Origin: Candidatus Woesearchaeota archaeon
GTDB lineage: Archaea; Nanobdellota; Nanobdellia; Woesearchaeales; GW2011-AR9
Assembly: GCA_018302605.1 (NCBI GenBank)
Contig: JAGVZN010000026.1
Location: 1-37,506 of the forward strand
Direction: 5' to 3'
Length of the DNA: 37,506 bases
In this document: positions 15,260 to 23,090 of the stretch, piece after piece
How the letters are laid out: each line of letters begins with the position of its first letter
Position numbering within the stretch: the stretch's first letter is position 1
Notes under the pieces: generated by a model
Database searches by the model: none
What the model was told of the DNA's origin: nothing
Seen by the model: the letters and a program-made list of their open reading frames with translations, nothing else
Made by a program: the position numbers and the translations under genes

Positions 15260-17043
15260 CCCACTCCCCACACAGCATTCTCTTTTCTCTTGATCTCAGC
15301 CACCTCTTTCAACACCGCGACTTCGATTTTGGTGAGATGCTTCTTCAATACTTTCAACTTTTTGAAATGCTCTTCGGGAATATCAGTATAAAGATAATCT
15401 CCTTCCTGCACCTGTCTCCCAATAGTCACGTTATCCATAGCTAGAGCCAATTGCTTGCCTTGCTCGGCGATGGTGATCGTGTCCGGCCCTTCTTTCATGC
15501 TCTTGACCGTAGTCAGGCGCCGGCCTTGCCGATCCATCAGCGGATCGCCGGAACGGAGACGACCAATCTCGATTTCCACGCCGACGATGGCCGGATTATT
15601 CTGCCGGAAGACATAGCCTTTAAGCAGGAGAAACTTGCACGGCCGAACCAACGAAGATAATTCACGCAGTTCTATTGTCTTCTTCAGTTCGGTAGTATAA
15701 CGTTCATATTCTTCAATAACTTGGTAAATAACGTTATGGACAATGAGCTTGATGTTTTTTGCTGTACAATATTCTATGACCTCAGCAGGAACGGTGATAT
15801 TGAAACCCAACAAGACCCCATAAAATTCGTCTTTGTCTCTCAGCGATTCTACCTGAGAGATATCACGTTTGGTAACTGTACCCAGCGATGCTGAAGAGAT
15901 TGGGATCTGTTTCTCACTAAGGATGACTTTCAGTGCTTCCAACCCGCCAATGGTATCAGCTTTGAGAACGACGCCGACCGCGTCACTTTCCTGGATCAAA
16001 ACTTCCCCGATTTCACGTTGTATCTCTTCTTTTAGGCGATCAATTTCTTCCGGCTTATTTTCCACAGCGCGCAAGGGCATGCCAGCGATCGCCTTTTCAA
16101 TGCCGGGTGCGGAGATCTTGACGCCAGTGGCGGCAAATACTTCCTTCACGTTGCGGAACGCGCTTTTCTTGTCGCGCATTTCGGCGAGTTCTGCCGGCTC
16201 AAGCAAAGCACGAACTTTCGTGACGATGGGTTGATCAAGACCGCCAATAACGATTGTATCGTTCACCGAAAGATGGCCATCGTAGATGATCGTGTTCATC
16301 GTCGTTCCCAAGCCTTTCTCCTCGGTCACTTCCAAAATCGTGCCCTTAGCTTTTCCTTTTACTTCAATCTGTAGCCGGGCTTCCAGATATTTCTGGGCGA
16401 GGCCCATCAATACCATGAGCAGTTCAGGAATGCCTTGACCAGTGAAGGCAGAGACGGGCACGATCGCCAGCTGTTTTGTATAATCCTGCACGCGGTCAAA
16501 GCGTTCCGCTTGGAGAGTTATTTCTTGGAATTGACCGACAAGATTGTACATTCTCTTTTCAAATTCACCTTGAATGGAATAATCTAAATTATTGATTGCA
16601 TCAAGAAGAAAATCCTGCTTATTCCATTTCCAATTGGGAACCAGATCGACTTTATTTGCGGCAATGACAAAAGGAACTTTATGCGCACGCAGAATCTCGA
16701 TAGATTCTAAAGTCTGCGGCCGGAAGCCTTCGTTAATATCAACAACGAGGATGGCAATGTCCGCCAGGCTGCCACCGCGTTTGCGCAGGGAGACGAAAGC
16801 GGCATGGCCGGGAGTATCGATAGTCAGAAGACCAGGCACAGTGAGCTTCTTCCCGGAGAGATCGAGGAGCTTGCCGCAGATCTTCTTGATCGCGTCCAGA
16901 GAGATGATCGAAACGCCGATGGCTTGGGTAATTGCACCTGCTTCGGCAGCAGCTACAGCACTATGCCTGACTTTATCCAAAAGAGACGTTTTCCCGTGAT
17001 CAACATGTCCGACGACGGTGACCAATACTTTGCGCGTTGCCAT
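15256..17043 (-). CDS. infB: Translation initiation factor aIF5B (IF2 homologue)
   Basis: A 595-residue GTPase of the aIF5B/eIF5B family, which promotes subunit joining. G1 is GHVDHGKTS (12-20), G3 is DTPGHAAF, G4 is NKVD, and the SAF-like G5 lies in VPVSAFTGQG. After domain II come the IF2 insert and domain III region and the archaeal C-terminal LVRPCKFLLLKGYVFRQNNPAIVGVEI...GRLRSGDPLMD, ending in EVAEIKRKENAVWGVG. The length is normal and no intein is present, although archaeal infB is a common intein site. It is transcribed away from the propeller lipoprotein gene; about 66 bases separate the starts. The ORF 16804..18330 track entry overlaps it only because of an over-long start. Confidence 0.98.
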   Translation of the reverse strand: MATRKVLVTVVGHVDHGKTSLLDKVRHSAVAAAEAGAITQAIGVSIISLDAIKKICGKLLDLSGKKLTVPGLLTIDTPGHAAFVSLRKRGGSLADIAILVVDINEGFRPQTLESIEILRAHKVPFVIAANKVDLVPNWKWNKQDFLLDAINNLDYSIQGEFEKRMYNLVGQFQEITLQAERFDRVQDYTKQLAIVPVSAFTGQGIPELLMVLMGLAQKYLEARLQIEVKGKAKGTILEVTEEKGLGTTMNTIIYDGHLSVNDTIVIGGLDQPIVTKVRALLEPAELAEMRDKKSAFRNVKEVFAATGVKISAPGIEKAIAGMPLRAVENKPEEIDRLKEEIQREIGEVLIQESDAVGVVLKADTIGGLEALKVILSEKQIPISSASLGTVTKRDISQVESLRDKDEFYGVLLGFNITVPAEVIEYCTAKNIKLIVHNVIYQVIEEYERYTTELKKTIELRELSSLVRPCKFLLLKGYVFRQNNPAIVGVEIEIGRLRSGDPLMDRQGRRLTTVKSMKEGPDTITIAEQGKQLALAMDNVTIGRQVQEGDYLYTDIPEEHFKKLKVLKKHLTKIEVAVLKEVAEIKRKENAVWGVG

Positions 17044-17109
17044 AGAAAGCTGTCTATTACGCTTATTTTTAAATTTATAGTATTTGAGAGTGTAATTGGA
17101 AGAGAGAAA

Positions 17110-18330
17110 ATGTTATATATGAACCTCCAGCCAATGCGAAAAATGCTGGAACGATATATTCATTCGATAGTCAGAAATGCTGTTGCGGCAGGGATAACTG
17201 CTTTAATCGTTTCTGCCTGTGCCGCCGAGACAAAGAAAGAGGAAATAGCAAAATATGTGGATGGCAATCCTGATGCAACAGCGGGTGTGATTCACTGGGG
17301 ATACGTTGATGTTAGCCCGGAAAATGAGGACAGCTTTCTCACGGTTCCCGAAGTCCCGATCTCTCCGAAAACAGAGACAGAACAGATGCTTCCCGAAACT
17401 GAGAGAGTTTATGGAGAAGAAGCGCTTCCGGAAAATCTTGTTGCAGAGAGTATGCTTTGCGACGAGAGTTCGCCCTGTCTCTGCGATTCGACCAAGATCC
17501 TCTCCGGGAAGAATGGCGGATACTTCAATCCTGTGGTGGCGGATTATACGATCGCTTTTGTGGACCAGAAAAAAGAAGTGAGCCTCCTGGACATCCTCGG
17601 GGAAAAGATTGTCTCTCTTGCCCCGTTGAAGGGAGAGAAGTTGCGTCTGGAAGGTCATTATCTGTCTGGCGTCTCTTCTGGGACGACGCTGCCGGGCAAT
17701 TGCCAGATGGTTAATTTGATCTCGGAAGAAGTCGTTTATGGCGGATTATGCCCCGCCGATATCGACAACACCCTGTATGTTACACTAGATCATAGCCTAG
17801 AGATGGTGGTTGGTAACGCTTCTTTTGATGAGAAAGTTGCATCTATTTTTCTCGATTCGGGCGCAGCTCGCGTCGTTTTTGATTATGAAACGATTGCCTT
17901 TGCCGGAAAAAATAAGAACGCAGGGTCAGCAATCTATCTCTGGAGGTTTATTGATGAGTCGCTCTTCTTTCTTCCCCAACCAGAAGGAACAAATGATTAC
18001 AGCCCTTTGGTCAAAGACAATGCGCTGCTTTTTTCACGATACGAGACCGATGGAACGATCAAGCTGATGGTCTACGATTTTATGTGGGATGATGTGTTCG
18101 AATTATTTTCTTCTTCCAAAGATCACACCACTCAGGGAGCATTTAATGGAAGGACACTCGCCGCGCTCGTCGCCGGGAATCAGCTGGAAACGTATAATCT
18201 GGTTACCGGAAAAAAATCACTGGTGGATACGGAAGTTGAGGGAGTGCCCTCTTTGGATGACTTTTATCTTGTTTGGACAAAAAAACAGGGGTTAAGATAT
18301 TGCGAATTAAAAGAAGAATGGAAACCGTAG
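17110..18330 (+). CDS. Secreted lipoprotein with beta-propeller-like repeats
   Basis: The track start (16804) lies inside infB on the other strand. TTTTTAAATTTATAG at 17065-17079 is a good TATA box and supports ATG 17110; ATG 17134 is an alternative. The 406-residue product begins with basic residues, a hydrophobic stretch (AVAAGITALIVSAC) and a lipobox Cys (residue 37). After an acidic linker there is a Cys-rich short block (LCDESSPCLCDS). Repeated strand motifs follow, such as DYTIAFVDQKKEVSLLDILGEKI, YETIAFAGKNKNAGSAIYLWRF and NGRTLAALVAGNQLETYNLVTGKK, as in TolB/WD-type propellers. It is probably a surface protein; function unknown. Its TAG stop overlaps the first base of an R1-type repeat. 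Confidence 0.72.
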   Translation: MLYMNLQPMRKMLERYIHSIVRNAVAAGITALIVSACAAETKKEEIAKYVDGNPDATAGVIHWGYVDVSPENEDSFLTVPEVPISPKTETEQMLPETERVYGEEALPENLVAESMLCDESSPCLCDSTKILSGKNGGYFNPVVADYTIAFVDQKKEVSLLDILGEKIVSLAPLKGEKLRLEGHYLSGVSSGTTLPGNCQMVNLISEEVVYGGLCPADIDNTLYVTLDHSLEMVVGNASFDEKVASIFLDSGAARVVFDYETIAFAGKNKNAGSAIYLWRFIDESLFFLPQPEGTNDYSPLVKDNALLFSRYETDGTIKLMVYDFMWDDVFELFSSSKDHTTQGAFNGRTLAALVAGNQLETYNLVTGKKSLVDTEVEGVPSLDDFYLVWTKKQGLRYCELKEEWKP

Positions 18331-18420
18331 GCTTAGGAGAAAAAGTCGTCCGTCTGGCCTGAAGATTGACCGTGGAAAACAGATCGCTGTCTGTTTTCTT
18401 GTGACTTTTTCTGCAGAGCC
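18330..18420. repeat. MITE-like element R1, copy 3 (internally deleted)
   Basis: A 91-bp remnant. The left arm GGCTTAGGAGAAAAAGTC plus CTGGCCTGAAGATTGACCGTGG matches the R1 copies at 3.5 and 33.3 kb. The right arm GACTTTTTCTGCAGAGCC closes the inverted repeat, and the middle is replaced by a short hairpin (AAAACAGATCGCTGTCTGTTTT region). A diverged 9-bp flank (GAAACCGTA and GAAACTATA, 7 of 9 matching) may be an old target duplication. It begins at the stop codon of the propeller lipoprotein, so it may act as that gene's terminator. Confidence 0.7.
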
Positions 18421-18467
18421 GAAACTATAGATAGTTTTTTAAAAGAGATCTGATTGTGAAGAGTAAA

Positions 18468-18520
18468 CCCAGCGCAGCATGCCCTTGTGATGACCATGAT
18501 CAGGGGAGTTATCCGCTGGG
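18468..18520. other. Strong hairpin between convergent genes
   Basis: CCCAGCG (18468-18474) pairs with CGCTGGG (18514-18520). Inside, CCCT/AGGG and TGAT/ATCA extend a nested, interrupted stem. It lies between the propeller lipoprotein and herA-like stop codons, so a bidirectional terminator is one option and a small structured RNA another. No promoter was recognised in front of it. Confidence 0.45.
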
Positions 18521-18531
18521 GTCATTTTCCC

Positions 18532-19875
18532 TCAAATATTCAATTCTCTTAATTTCTGTTCTACATAATTTTTCTTCTCTTTCAGCGCAGTTGGTGAACC
18601 GCCGCCATGCCAGGTGAATCGCGGACGCATCTGCACGGGGAAGATGCGCTCGTTGGCATCGTCGAAAATGACGGCAGCTCCGGTCACCCGCGGCAGATGA
18701 TTGATCTCCTCTTCCAAGCCTTGACGCATGTAGCTCTGGGTCAATTGCTGCAAAGCCTCAACGTCAATCTGTGCTGTCAAACGATGAGCGATGACCGTGT
18801 CTGCTTGAGTCAAGACATCAGTATGGATCTTGCCCGGCTGCTGCGAAGCAAGAATGAGAGAAATACCGGGCTGGCGTCCTTCCCGCAAAATGGTGATCAA
18901 TGAATCTGTTGCGGCCGTCTTTCCTTCTCGGGGCAGCAATTCATGAGCTTCGTCAAGGCCGATCCAGACTAACGGCTCTTGAAGCTTCTCTTTAACCTCT
19001 TTGGTAAAATAATGCATGGCCGCATCAACAGTCTTGAACTCTTCTGTTTTACGAGCGAGCATGCGTTGATTAAAGAGGGTGCGGCAGATTAGGCCGACGA
19101 CGAGAGATTTAATTTCCCAACCAGAAGACATCGTCGCATAAGGGGAAACGTCAAGAACAGTTACTTGACCGCCGGCAATCAGTTCTTTTAGCGGTGTCCC
19201 TTCTTTGGAAAAAATTTCCCAGCCTTTCGCTTTTTCAAATTGATTGACAACGATATTTTTAACGACGTGATCGCTTTCTGTGTCTTTTTTGATGAGCAGA
19301 ATCAGCTGATCTAGATTATAGGAGTCTCCTGTGCTGTTCAGCTGCTGGACAATCTTGGTGATCAGCACGCCCTCCGCGGAATTGGGCTGGATCGAAAAAG
19401 CTGTGCACCAGTCGAGAGGATCAACATCGATGGGGCGCAGGGAGAAGGGGAAGTCAGTAGGGATGCCTGATTCTTTATACTGGCCATAAAAGCCGGTAGG
19501 GGTATAAATTTTAACGTCCAATGATCGAGGATCCATCCCCCAATCTTTTAATAAGCCAGCATCCTGATAATTAGGATATTTCATCGTCCAATAAATGCCC
19601 ATGGTATCCAGCAGGATAATGGAAAGGTTTTGCTTGATCTCCTGAGGCAGGTCAGCAAGGCCCTCGGCGATGGCGCCGAGCGAGTAAGACTTCCCCGATC
19701 CTCTCTTTCCAACAATAAAAAGAACATGCGCGCCGGCAACGTCAAGATACACGGGGTTAGAGAGCGAGACAGTCTGGCCCATCTGGACGTATTGTTTACC
19801 AATAAGAATCGTTCCTTGCTTGCCATGTTTTTCAACATCCCTCTGGGAACGGCCGATAATGACATCAAACACCAT
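18532..19875 (-). CDS. HerA-like hexameric ATPase
   Basis: A 447-residue ATPase of the HerA/FtsK superfamily. A small N-terminal HAS-barrel-like beta domain (1-45) precedes Walker A GKRGSGKS (56-63). Walker B is VWIGLDEAHELLP with Asp308 and Glu309. Sensor-like QQPGKIHTDVLTQADTVIAHRLT and the C-terminal arginine region LPRVTGAAVIFDDANERIFPVQMRPR follow as in HerA. HerA usually works with the nuclease NurA in DNA end resection, but no nurA, mre11 or rad50 is adjacent, and the protein is shorter than classical HerA, so it may belong to a HerA-like branch with another partner. It follows dnaG on the same strand after a 118-base gap that contains no gene. Confidence 0.88.
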   Translation of the reverse strand: MVFDVIIGRSQRDVEKHGKQGTILIGKQYVQMGQTVSLSNPVYLDVAGAHVLFIVGKRGSGKSYSLGAIAEGLADLPQEIKQNLSIILLDTMGIYWTMKYPNYQDAGLLKDWGMDPRSLDVKIYTPTGFYGQYKESGIPTDFPFSLRPIDVDPLDWCTAFSIQPNSAEGVLITKIVQQLNSTGDSYNLDQLILLIKKDTESDHVVKNIVVNQFEKAKGWEIFSKEGTPLKELIAGGQVTVLDVSPYATMSSGWEIKSLVVGLICRTLFNQRMLARKTEEFKTVDAAMHYFTKEVKEKLQEPLVWIGLDEAHELLPREGKTAATDSLITILREGRQPGISLILASQQPGKIHTDVLTQADTVIAHRLTAQIDVEALQQLTQSYMRQGLEEEINHLPRVTGAAVIFDDANERIFPVQMRPRFTWHGGGSPTALKEKKNYVEQKLRELNI

Positions 19876-19993
19876 TTAGTGACTAAAGCGTAAAAAGCAT
19901 AAAAAACTATCGAAATCCCGTAGGTATTCAGTTTAGGGCTGGTGCGGTCAAGAGGAGGTGGAATGCAAGAAAAAAAGGAAAAAATAATCGACC

Positions 19994-21358
19994 TTACAGC
20001 TGATCGTCCGTTAGAATCGTTACTTTAGAAGGCTCTTTCGTCTTAGCTGACGTGCCGATAACGAAATTGACGCCAATTTTTTCGACCAGCTTTAATAGAT
20101 CGAGATCAACAGCTCCGTCTAACGCAACGCCATAGATTCCCCCGTTTAGGCTTTTGATCGTTGAACTTAATTCGCTGAGAGGGACTTTTCCCAGAATATT
20201 AAGCTGCGGATCAAAAATGCAGGCTCCGCGCGTCCCGACTAAGTCTTCCATGGTCTTCTTCAGTGCTTTTTTCTCTTCGAAGGAAAGTGTCTTCCGTTGA
20301 GGAGCGCTTGCTCCACGGGGAACGAACGGCGCAACAGTGCTGTTTTCCGTCCCGGTGTTCTCCGTTCTGGTGTTGCTCAATACCTTTTGGCGAAGCGCAG
20401 AACTCCCGTTGCTAGTCTGGGGCGGCCGACTATTCTCAAAGCGCCGGGATGAAGACCGTTGGTTACGACTGAAGCTGCTCTGATGTTGATCAGGATGGTC
20501 TTCCCGCAAAGCACCTTGCTCATCAATGCCCATATCCAGTTTCGCCTGTTCTGCGGTAATCCTTCCGCGCAAGGCTTTATGAATCTCTTTCTTGGTTATT
20601 TCTTCAACTTCTTTCCCATCTGGAGCCTTGCAGACAAAATCAATGTCAGCGACACTCAGTAATTCCCGAATGATCAGATCGCCACCACGATCGCCATCGA
20701 CAAAGACTGTAATGGACTTTTTGTGGCTGATATCTTTGACCGTCTGCGGACAGGATGTGCCATTCATCGCCAGAGCATTCTTAAACCCATGTTTGAGCAA
20801 ATTAAGCACATCGGCGCGGCCTTCCACAATGACGACTTCTTCGCTTTCGTCGATTCCCGGCCCGGCAGCAAGACGTTCAGGGCCATATTCACAGACTTCC
20901 ATCATCCGGACGGATTGGGCAACTTCATCAGCCAATTCCTGAGAATCTGGAAGAGTCTCTTCAGTTAATTGGCGTAGAAGCTGTTTTGCCCGTTCGATCA
21001 CAAATTGACGTTTACTGATACGCACATCCTCTATTTTCCCAACCTGGATCTTCGCATTGCACGGGCCGATGCGCTGGATAATCTCCATCGCCGCGCCCAC
21101 AATAGCTGTTTCGGTCTTGTCCAAAGAACTGGGGATGATGATCTCGCCGCTCGTCCGACCACCACTGGAGGTGGTATTGACTTCAATGCGGCCAATGCGG
21201 CCGCTGCGTTGCAGTTCACGCAGTTCCAGATCATTTCCAAGCAGACCTTCCGTCTGCCCAAAAATTGCGCCGATAACATCTGGTCGATCGACAATTCCTT
21301 CAATAGTAATCGTTGAATGAATGATATATTTTGCCGCTACTGGGCTTATTTTTGCCAT
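19994..21358 (-). CDS. dnaG: Archaeal DnaG-type primase/exosome subunit
   Basis: The track start at 21400 is too long. ATG 21358 (MAKISPVAAKYIIHSTITIEG) is the family's conserved start and has GGAGG seven bases upstream. The 454-residue protein has the archaeal N-terminal domain (1-165), then a TOPRIM domain with VVIVEGRADVLNLL (Glu179) and VFVDGDRGGD (Asp221, Asp223). A charged, Ser/Asn-rich linker (about 275-350) and a C-terminal domain follow. Archaeal DnaG is known both as a primase-like protein and as an RNA-binding subunit of the exosome. The linker is longer and less conserved than the rest. Its upstream region carries a candidate structured RNA with its own TATA box, so dnaG may have a long leader. 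Confidence 0.96.
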   Translation of the reverse strand: MAKISPVAAKYIIHSTITIEGIVDRPDVIGAIFGQTEGLLGNDLELRELQRSGRIGRIEVNTTSSGGRTSGEIIIPSSLDKTETAIVGAAMEIIQRIGPCNAKIQVGKIEDVRISKRQFVIERAKQLLRQLTEETLPDSQELADEVAQSVRMMEVCEYGPERLAAGPGIDESEEVVIVEGRADVLNLLKHGFKNALAMNGTSCPQTVKDISHKKSITVFVDGDRGGDLIIRELLSVADIDFVCKAPDGKEVEEITKKEIHKALRGRITAEQAKLDMGIDEQGALREDHPDQHQSSFSRNQRSSSRRFENSRPPQTSNGSSALRQKVLSNTRTENTGTENSTVAPFVPRGASAPQRKTLSFEEKKALKKTMEDLVGTRGACIFDPQLNILGKVPLSELSSTIKSLNGGIYGVALDGAVDLDLLKLVEKIGVNFVIGTSAKTKEPSKVTILTDDQL

Positions 21359-21514
21359 AGTAATGCCTCCATTTTCACAAGGCCCTAGAAGTGAGAACAT
21401 TCAATAACTTACGCACTCCTGCGTACCGCGGTCAAACCAATACAGATGGTACGTTGATCGTGGATGAGTGATAAAGATGAAAGTCCTACTCTACGACTTG
21501 CGCTGATGATTATG

Positions 21515-21628
21515 AAGCCCGCATCACTAACCCCCGGGTTCATGGCTTGGTGCACAAAAACCAAAGGTTCTTGGCATCCCTTACGGGACGTTGCCGTTCA
21601 CTCCCCCAGGTACTCTCATGACGGGCTT
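21515..21628 (-). ncRNA. Candidate structured RNA or structured leader upstream of dnaG
   Basis: Read on the minus strand, the segment begins AAGCCCG and ends CGGGCTT, a 7-bp closing helix. Next inside, TCATG pairs with CATGA. Within that are two clear hairpins: GGCA-ACG-TCCC/GTAA/GGGA-TGCC with a GNRA-type tetraloop, and TTGGT/ACCAA. A G-rich strand (CCTGGGGGAG) could form a pseudoknot with the AACCC of a 3' mini-hairpin. A TATA box (21651-21659) is placed about 27 bases before the first base. The unit does not fit SRP RNA, RNase P RNA or 5S rRNA by the motifs I checked. Its downstream end is unknown, so it may be a free RNA or the 5' part of the dnaG mRNA. Confidence 0.45.
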
Positions 21629-21650
21629 TATTTCCGTTTTATAAGCTGTA

Positions 21651-21659
21651 GTATATAAA
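21651..21659 (-). promoter_or_regulatory. TATA box for the candidate RNA/dnaG leader
   Basis: On the minus strand the bases read TTTATATAC. The distance to the first base of the closing helix (21628) is about 27, the normal archaeal spacing. It is the best TATA-like site in the 350-base gap between the dnaG start and the next gene. Confidence 0.5.
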
Positions 21660-21708
21660 TATTTTGGTGCAGGATTCGTGATGTGGGATTCGTGAAAATG
21701 TGAGTGGA

Positions 21709-22092
21709 TTATTCTTTGGTTTCAGAGTCTATTGTTTGTTCAAGTCCCATCTTCTTTCTTTTTTTATGTTTGACGTAAGAAATAAGCGTTCCAGACCCCA
21801 TCCACAAAAGTAGCGAGAGATAATCAAACGCATTTAATTCTCCTCGGCTAATGTGGGGGATAATAAATGGATTGTGAATGATTGTAGAAACAGCAAACGT
21901 GCTCATTGTCGCAAGTACTGGTCTTTCCTTACCACCTAGCGCTTTATACAAAGGAACAAAGAAAAAGCGATATTGTGGAAAACGGCGTAATACTTCGTTT
22001 CCCCAAAATGTTTCTACCCCCCCCCCAATTCTCTCCACTAAACTGGTATGGCAAGTTTCAGGGGAATTTTGTCTGTATTCAGGGGTTGCCAT
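21709..22092 (-). CDS. MBOAT-like membrane protein fragment with in-frame G10 tract
   Basis: A 127-residue ORF. VETFWGNEVLRRFPQYRFFFVPLYKALGG followed by TFAVSTIIHNPFI resembles the FW...R...PLY..LGG and F-x-x-S-x-x-x-H block of MBOAT acyltransferases (wax-synthase-like members), and two hydrophobic segments follow. Most MBOAT proteins exceed 300 residues, so this would be a C-terminal piece; no upstream continuation is seen in any frame. Ten G in a row (22017-22026) encode Gly-Gly-Gly near residue 24. Loss or gain of a G brings early stops, so the gene could be switched or could be a decaying remnant. The family call is weak and based on motif spacing. TTTAAATATA at about 22219-22228 could be its promoter. 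Confidence 0.4.
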   Translation of the reverse strand: MATPEYRQNSPETCHTSLVERIGGGVETFWGNEVLRRFPQYRFFFVPLYKALGGKERPVLATMSTFAVSTIIHNPFIIPHISRGELNAFDYLSLLLWMGSGTLISYVKHKKRKKMGLEQTIDSETKE

Positions 22093-22303
22093 TTTTAGTT
22101 GTCATATTGTGAATATAGGAAGAGGAAAAACCCCAGCAAACCTCTGACCGAAGCCAAAGATTCGCCGAGGAAAAGAGGTGGTTTGAGGTGTGTTTACCAC
22201 TTTAAAAGGGTGTTTATATTTAAATGTTTTGGTTAAATTGTTACTTTGTAGTGGTTTGAGGCCTGTGGAGATTTTTTATAAAGTACAAGCCTTCTGAGAG
22301 GTT

Positions 22304-22828
22304 ATGTGGCAGGAATACGGATTTAGGACGGGGAGAATAGTCCTCCCGGGAATACAAACGATTGTAGATTTAAAGCCGCACCAATGGTTCAGATTCGATG
22401 GAATTGTTGATAATCTTGGAGCTTATTATCAAATGCTGGGGAAGTCTTTAGATTTGACTCTAGAGCCAGGGGATGAAACGGGGATCTGTCACCATTTTGA
22501 TCTCGAAACTGAAAGCAGAAAAGAAGAGTTAATCGTCGTTGCTGTGGAAGACCTAGGTGAACTGATACCAACGCTCTTTACCATTGGCCATGAATCAACT
22601 CATGCCATAACCTACCTAAACCAGGGGCAAAGATTGGTGGAGGAATTAAGAGTAGAAGGTTTTAATCTAAATCCCTATCAAAAATACACAGATGAAGAAG
22701 ATATCTGCCATATTGGCGGACTTTTTGCGTTGTATCGTTTTGGATTATTGGATAGTATTGACCATTCTTCCAAAGATGATGATCCGATCATCTCCCTCCT
22801 CGAAGATCTTTTAGCCAGCCGGAGATAG
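22304..22828 (+). CDS. Orphan HExxH (zincin-like) protein
   Basis: A 174-residue protein with a clear zinc-protease motif, TIGHESTHAITYL (His96, Glu97, His100). After about 35 residues, DEEDICHIGGLFALYRFG offers candidate third ligands (Glu or His). There is no signal peptide. The N-terminal half (VLPGIQTIVDLKPHQWFRFDGI) is beta-rich and unplaced. The motif spacing is unlike M48 or ImmA/IrrE enough that I cannot name the family. TTTTTTATAAAG about 30 bases before the ATG supports a leaderless start. GTGGTTTGAGG occurs twice upstream (22179-22189 and 22251-22261), which may be a regulatory repeat in the divergent promoter region. Function unknown; intracellular protease is the cautious reading. 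Confidence 0.55.
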   Translation: MWQEYGFRTGRIVLPGIQTIVDLKPHQWFRFDGIVDNLGAYYQMLGKSLDLTLEPGDETGICHHFDLETESRKEELIVVAVEDLGELIPTLFTIGHESTHAITYLNQGQRLVEELRVEGFNLNPYQKYTDEEDICHIGGLFALYRFGLLDSIDHSSKDDDPIISLLEDLLASRR

Positions 22829-22868
22829 AGCATGACCAGAATAAAAGAAGAACGATGAGAATTGGGGG

Positions 22869-23044
22869 GTACGTATTAAGTCCGTGCTTGGGCAGGTCGA
22901 CCTGCCTCGTCTCGCTCAGAGAGTGCAAACAACTGTTCTCCAGAACTATTCTGAGAGATGAGCGAGACCATTATTTTTCTGTCCAATAGCAACGCTCGGC
23001 AGGCCATCTTGACCAAGCCCGCACAGACTTAACTTAATACGTCC
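22869..23044. repeat. MITE-like element R2, copy B
   Basis: A 176-bp element, the same length as copy A at 3.7 kb and in the opposite orientation. The ends are GTACGTATTAAG and the complement of GGACGTATTAAG. Flanks ATTGGGGG (22861-22868) and ATTGGAGG (23045-23052) match 7 of 8 and look like an aged 8-bp target duplication. Internal blocks TGCTTGGGCAGGTC, TGCCTCGTCTCGCTCAG, GATGAGCGAGAC and AACGCTCGGCAG are shared with copy A. The element ends 13 bases before the TATA box of rio1. Confidence 0.85.
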
Positions 23045-23056
23045 ATTGGAGGATAG

Positions 23057-23066
23057 TTTTTATAAG
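23057..23066 (+). promoter_or_regulatory. TATA box of rio1
   Basis: TTTTTATAAG is centred 29 bases before ATG 23091. It shows that the longer ORF beginning at TTG 23046 is not the real start and predicts a leaderless mRNA. Confidence 0.65.
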
Positions 23067-23090
23067 CAGCATGCTTTTAATCCAACCCTG

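Noticed and set aside
16804-17109. N-terminal 102 residues of ORF 16804..18330
   Set aside because: They are antisense to the conserved start of infB; a TATA box at 17065-17079 sets the start at or after 17110.
18603-18903. ORFs on the opposite strand of herA, dnaG, infB and top6B
   Set aside because: They are shadows of strongly supported genes with clear motifs in the other frame.
21478-21490. GATGAAAGTCC as an RNase P CR-I element on the plus strand
   Set aside because: The matching CR-V element (ACAnAA...GGCUUA) and P4 pairing were not found.
21501-21520. Hammerhead-like CTGATGA core on the plus strand
   Set aside because: No stem II and GAAG instead of GAAA follow it; the core is not complete.
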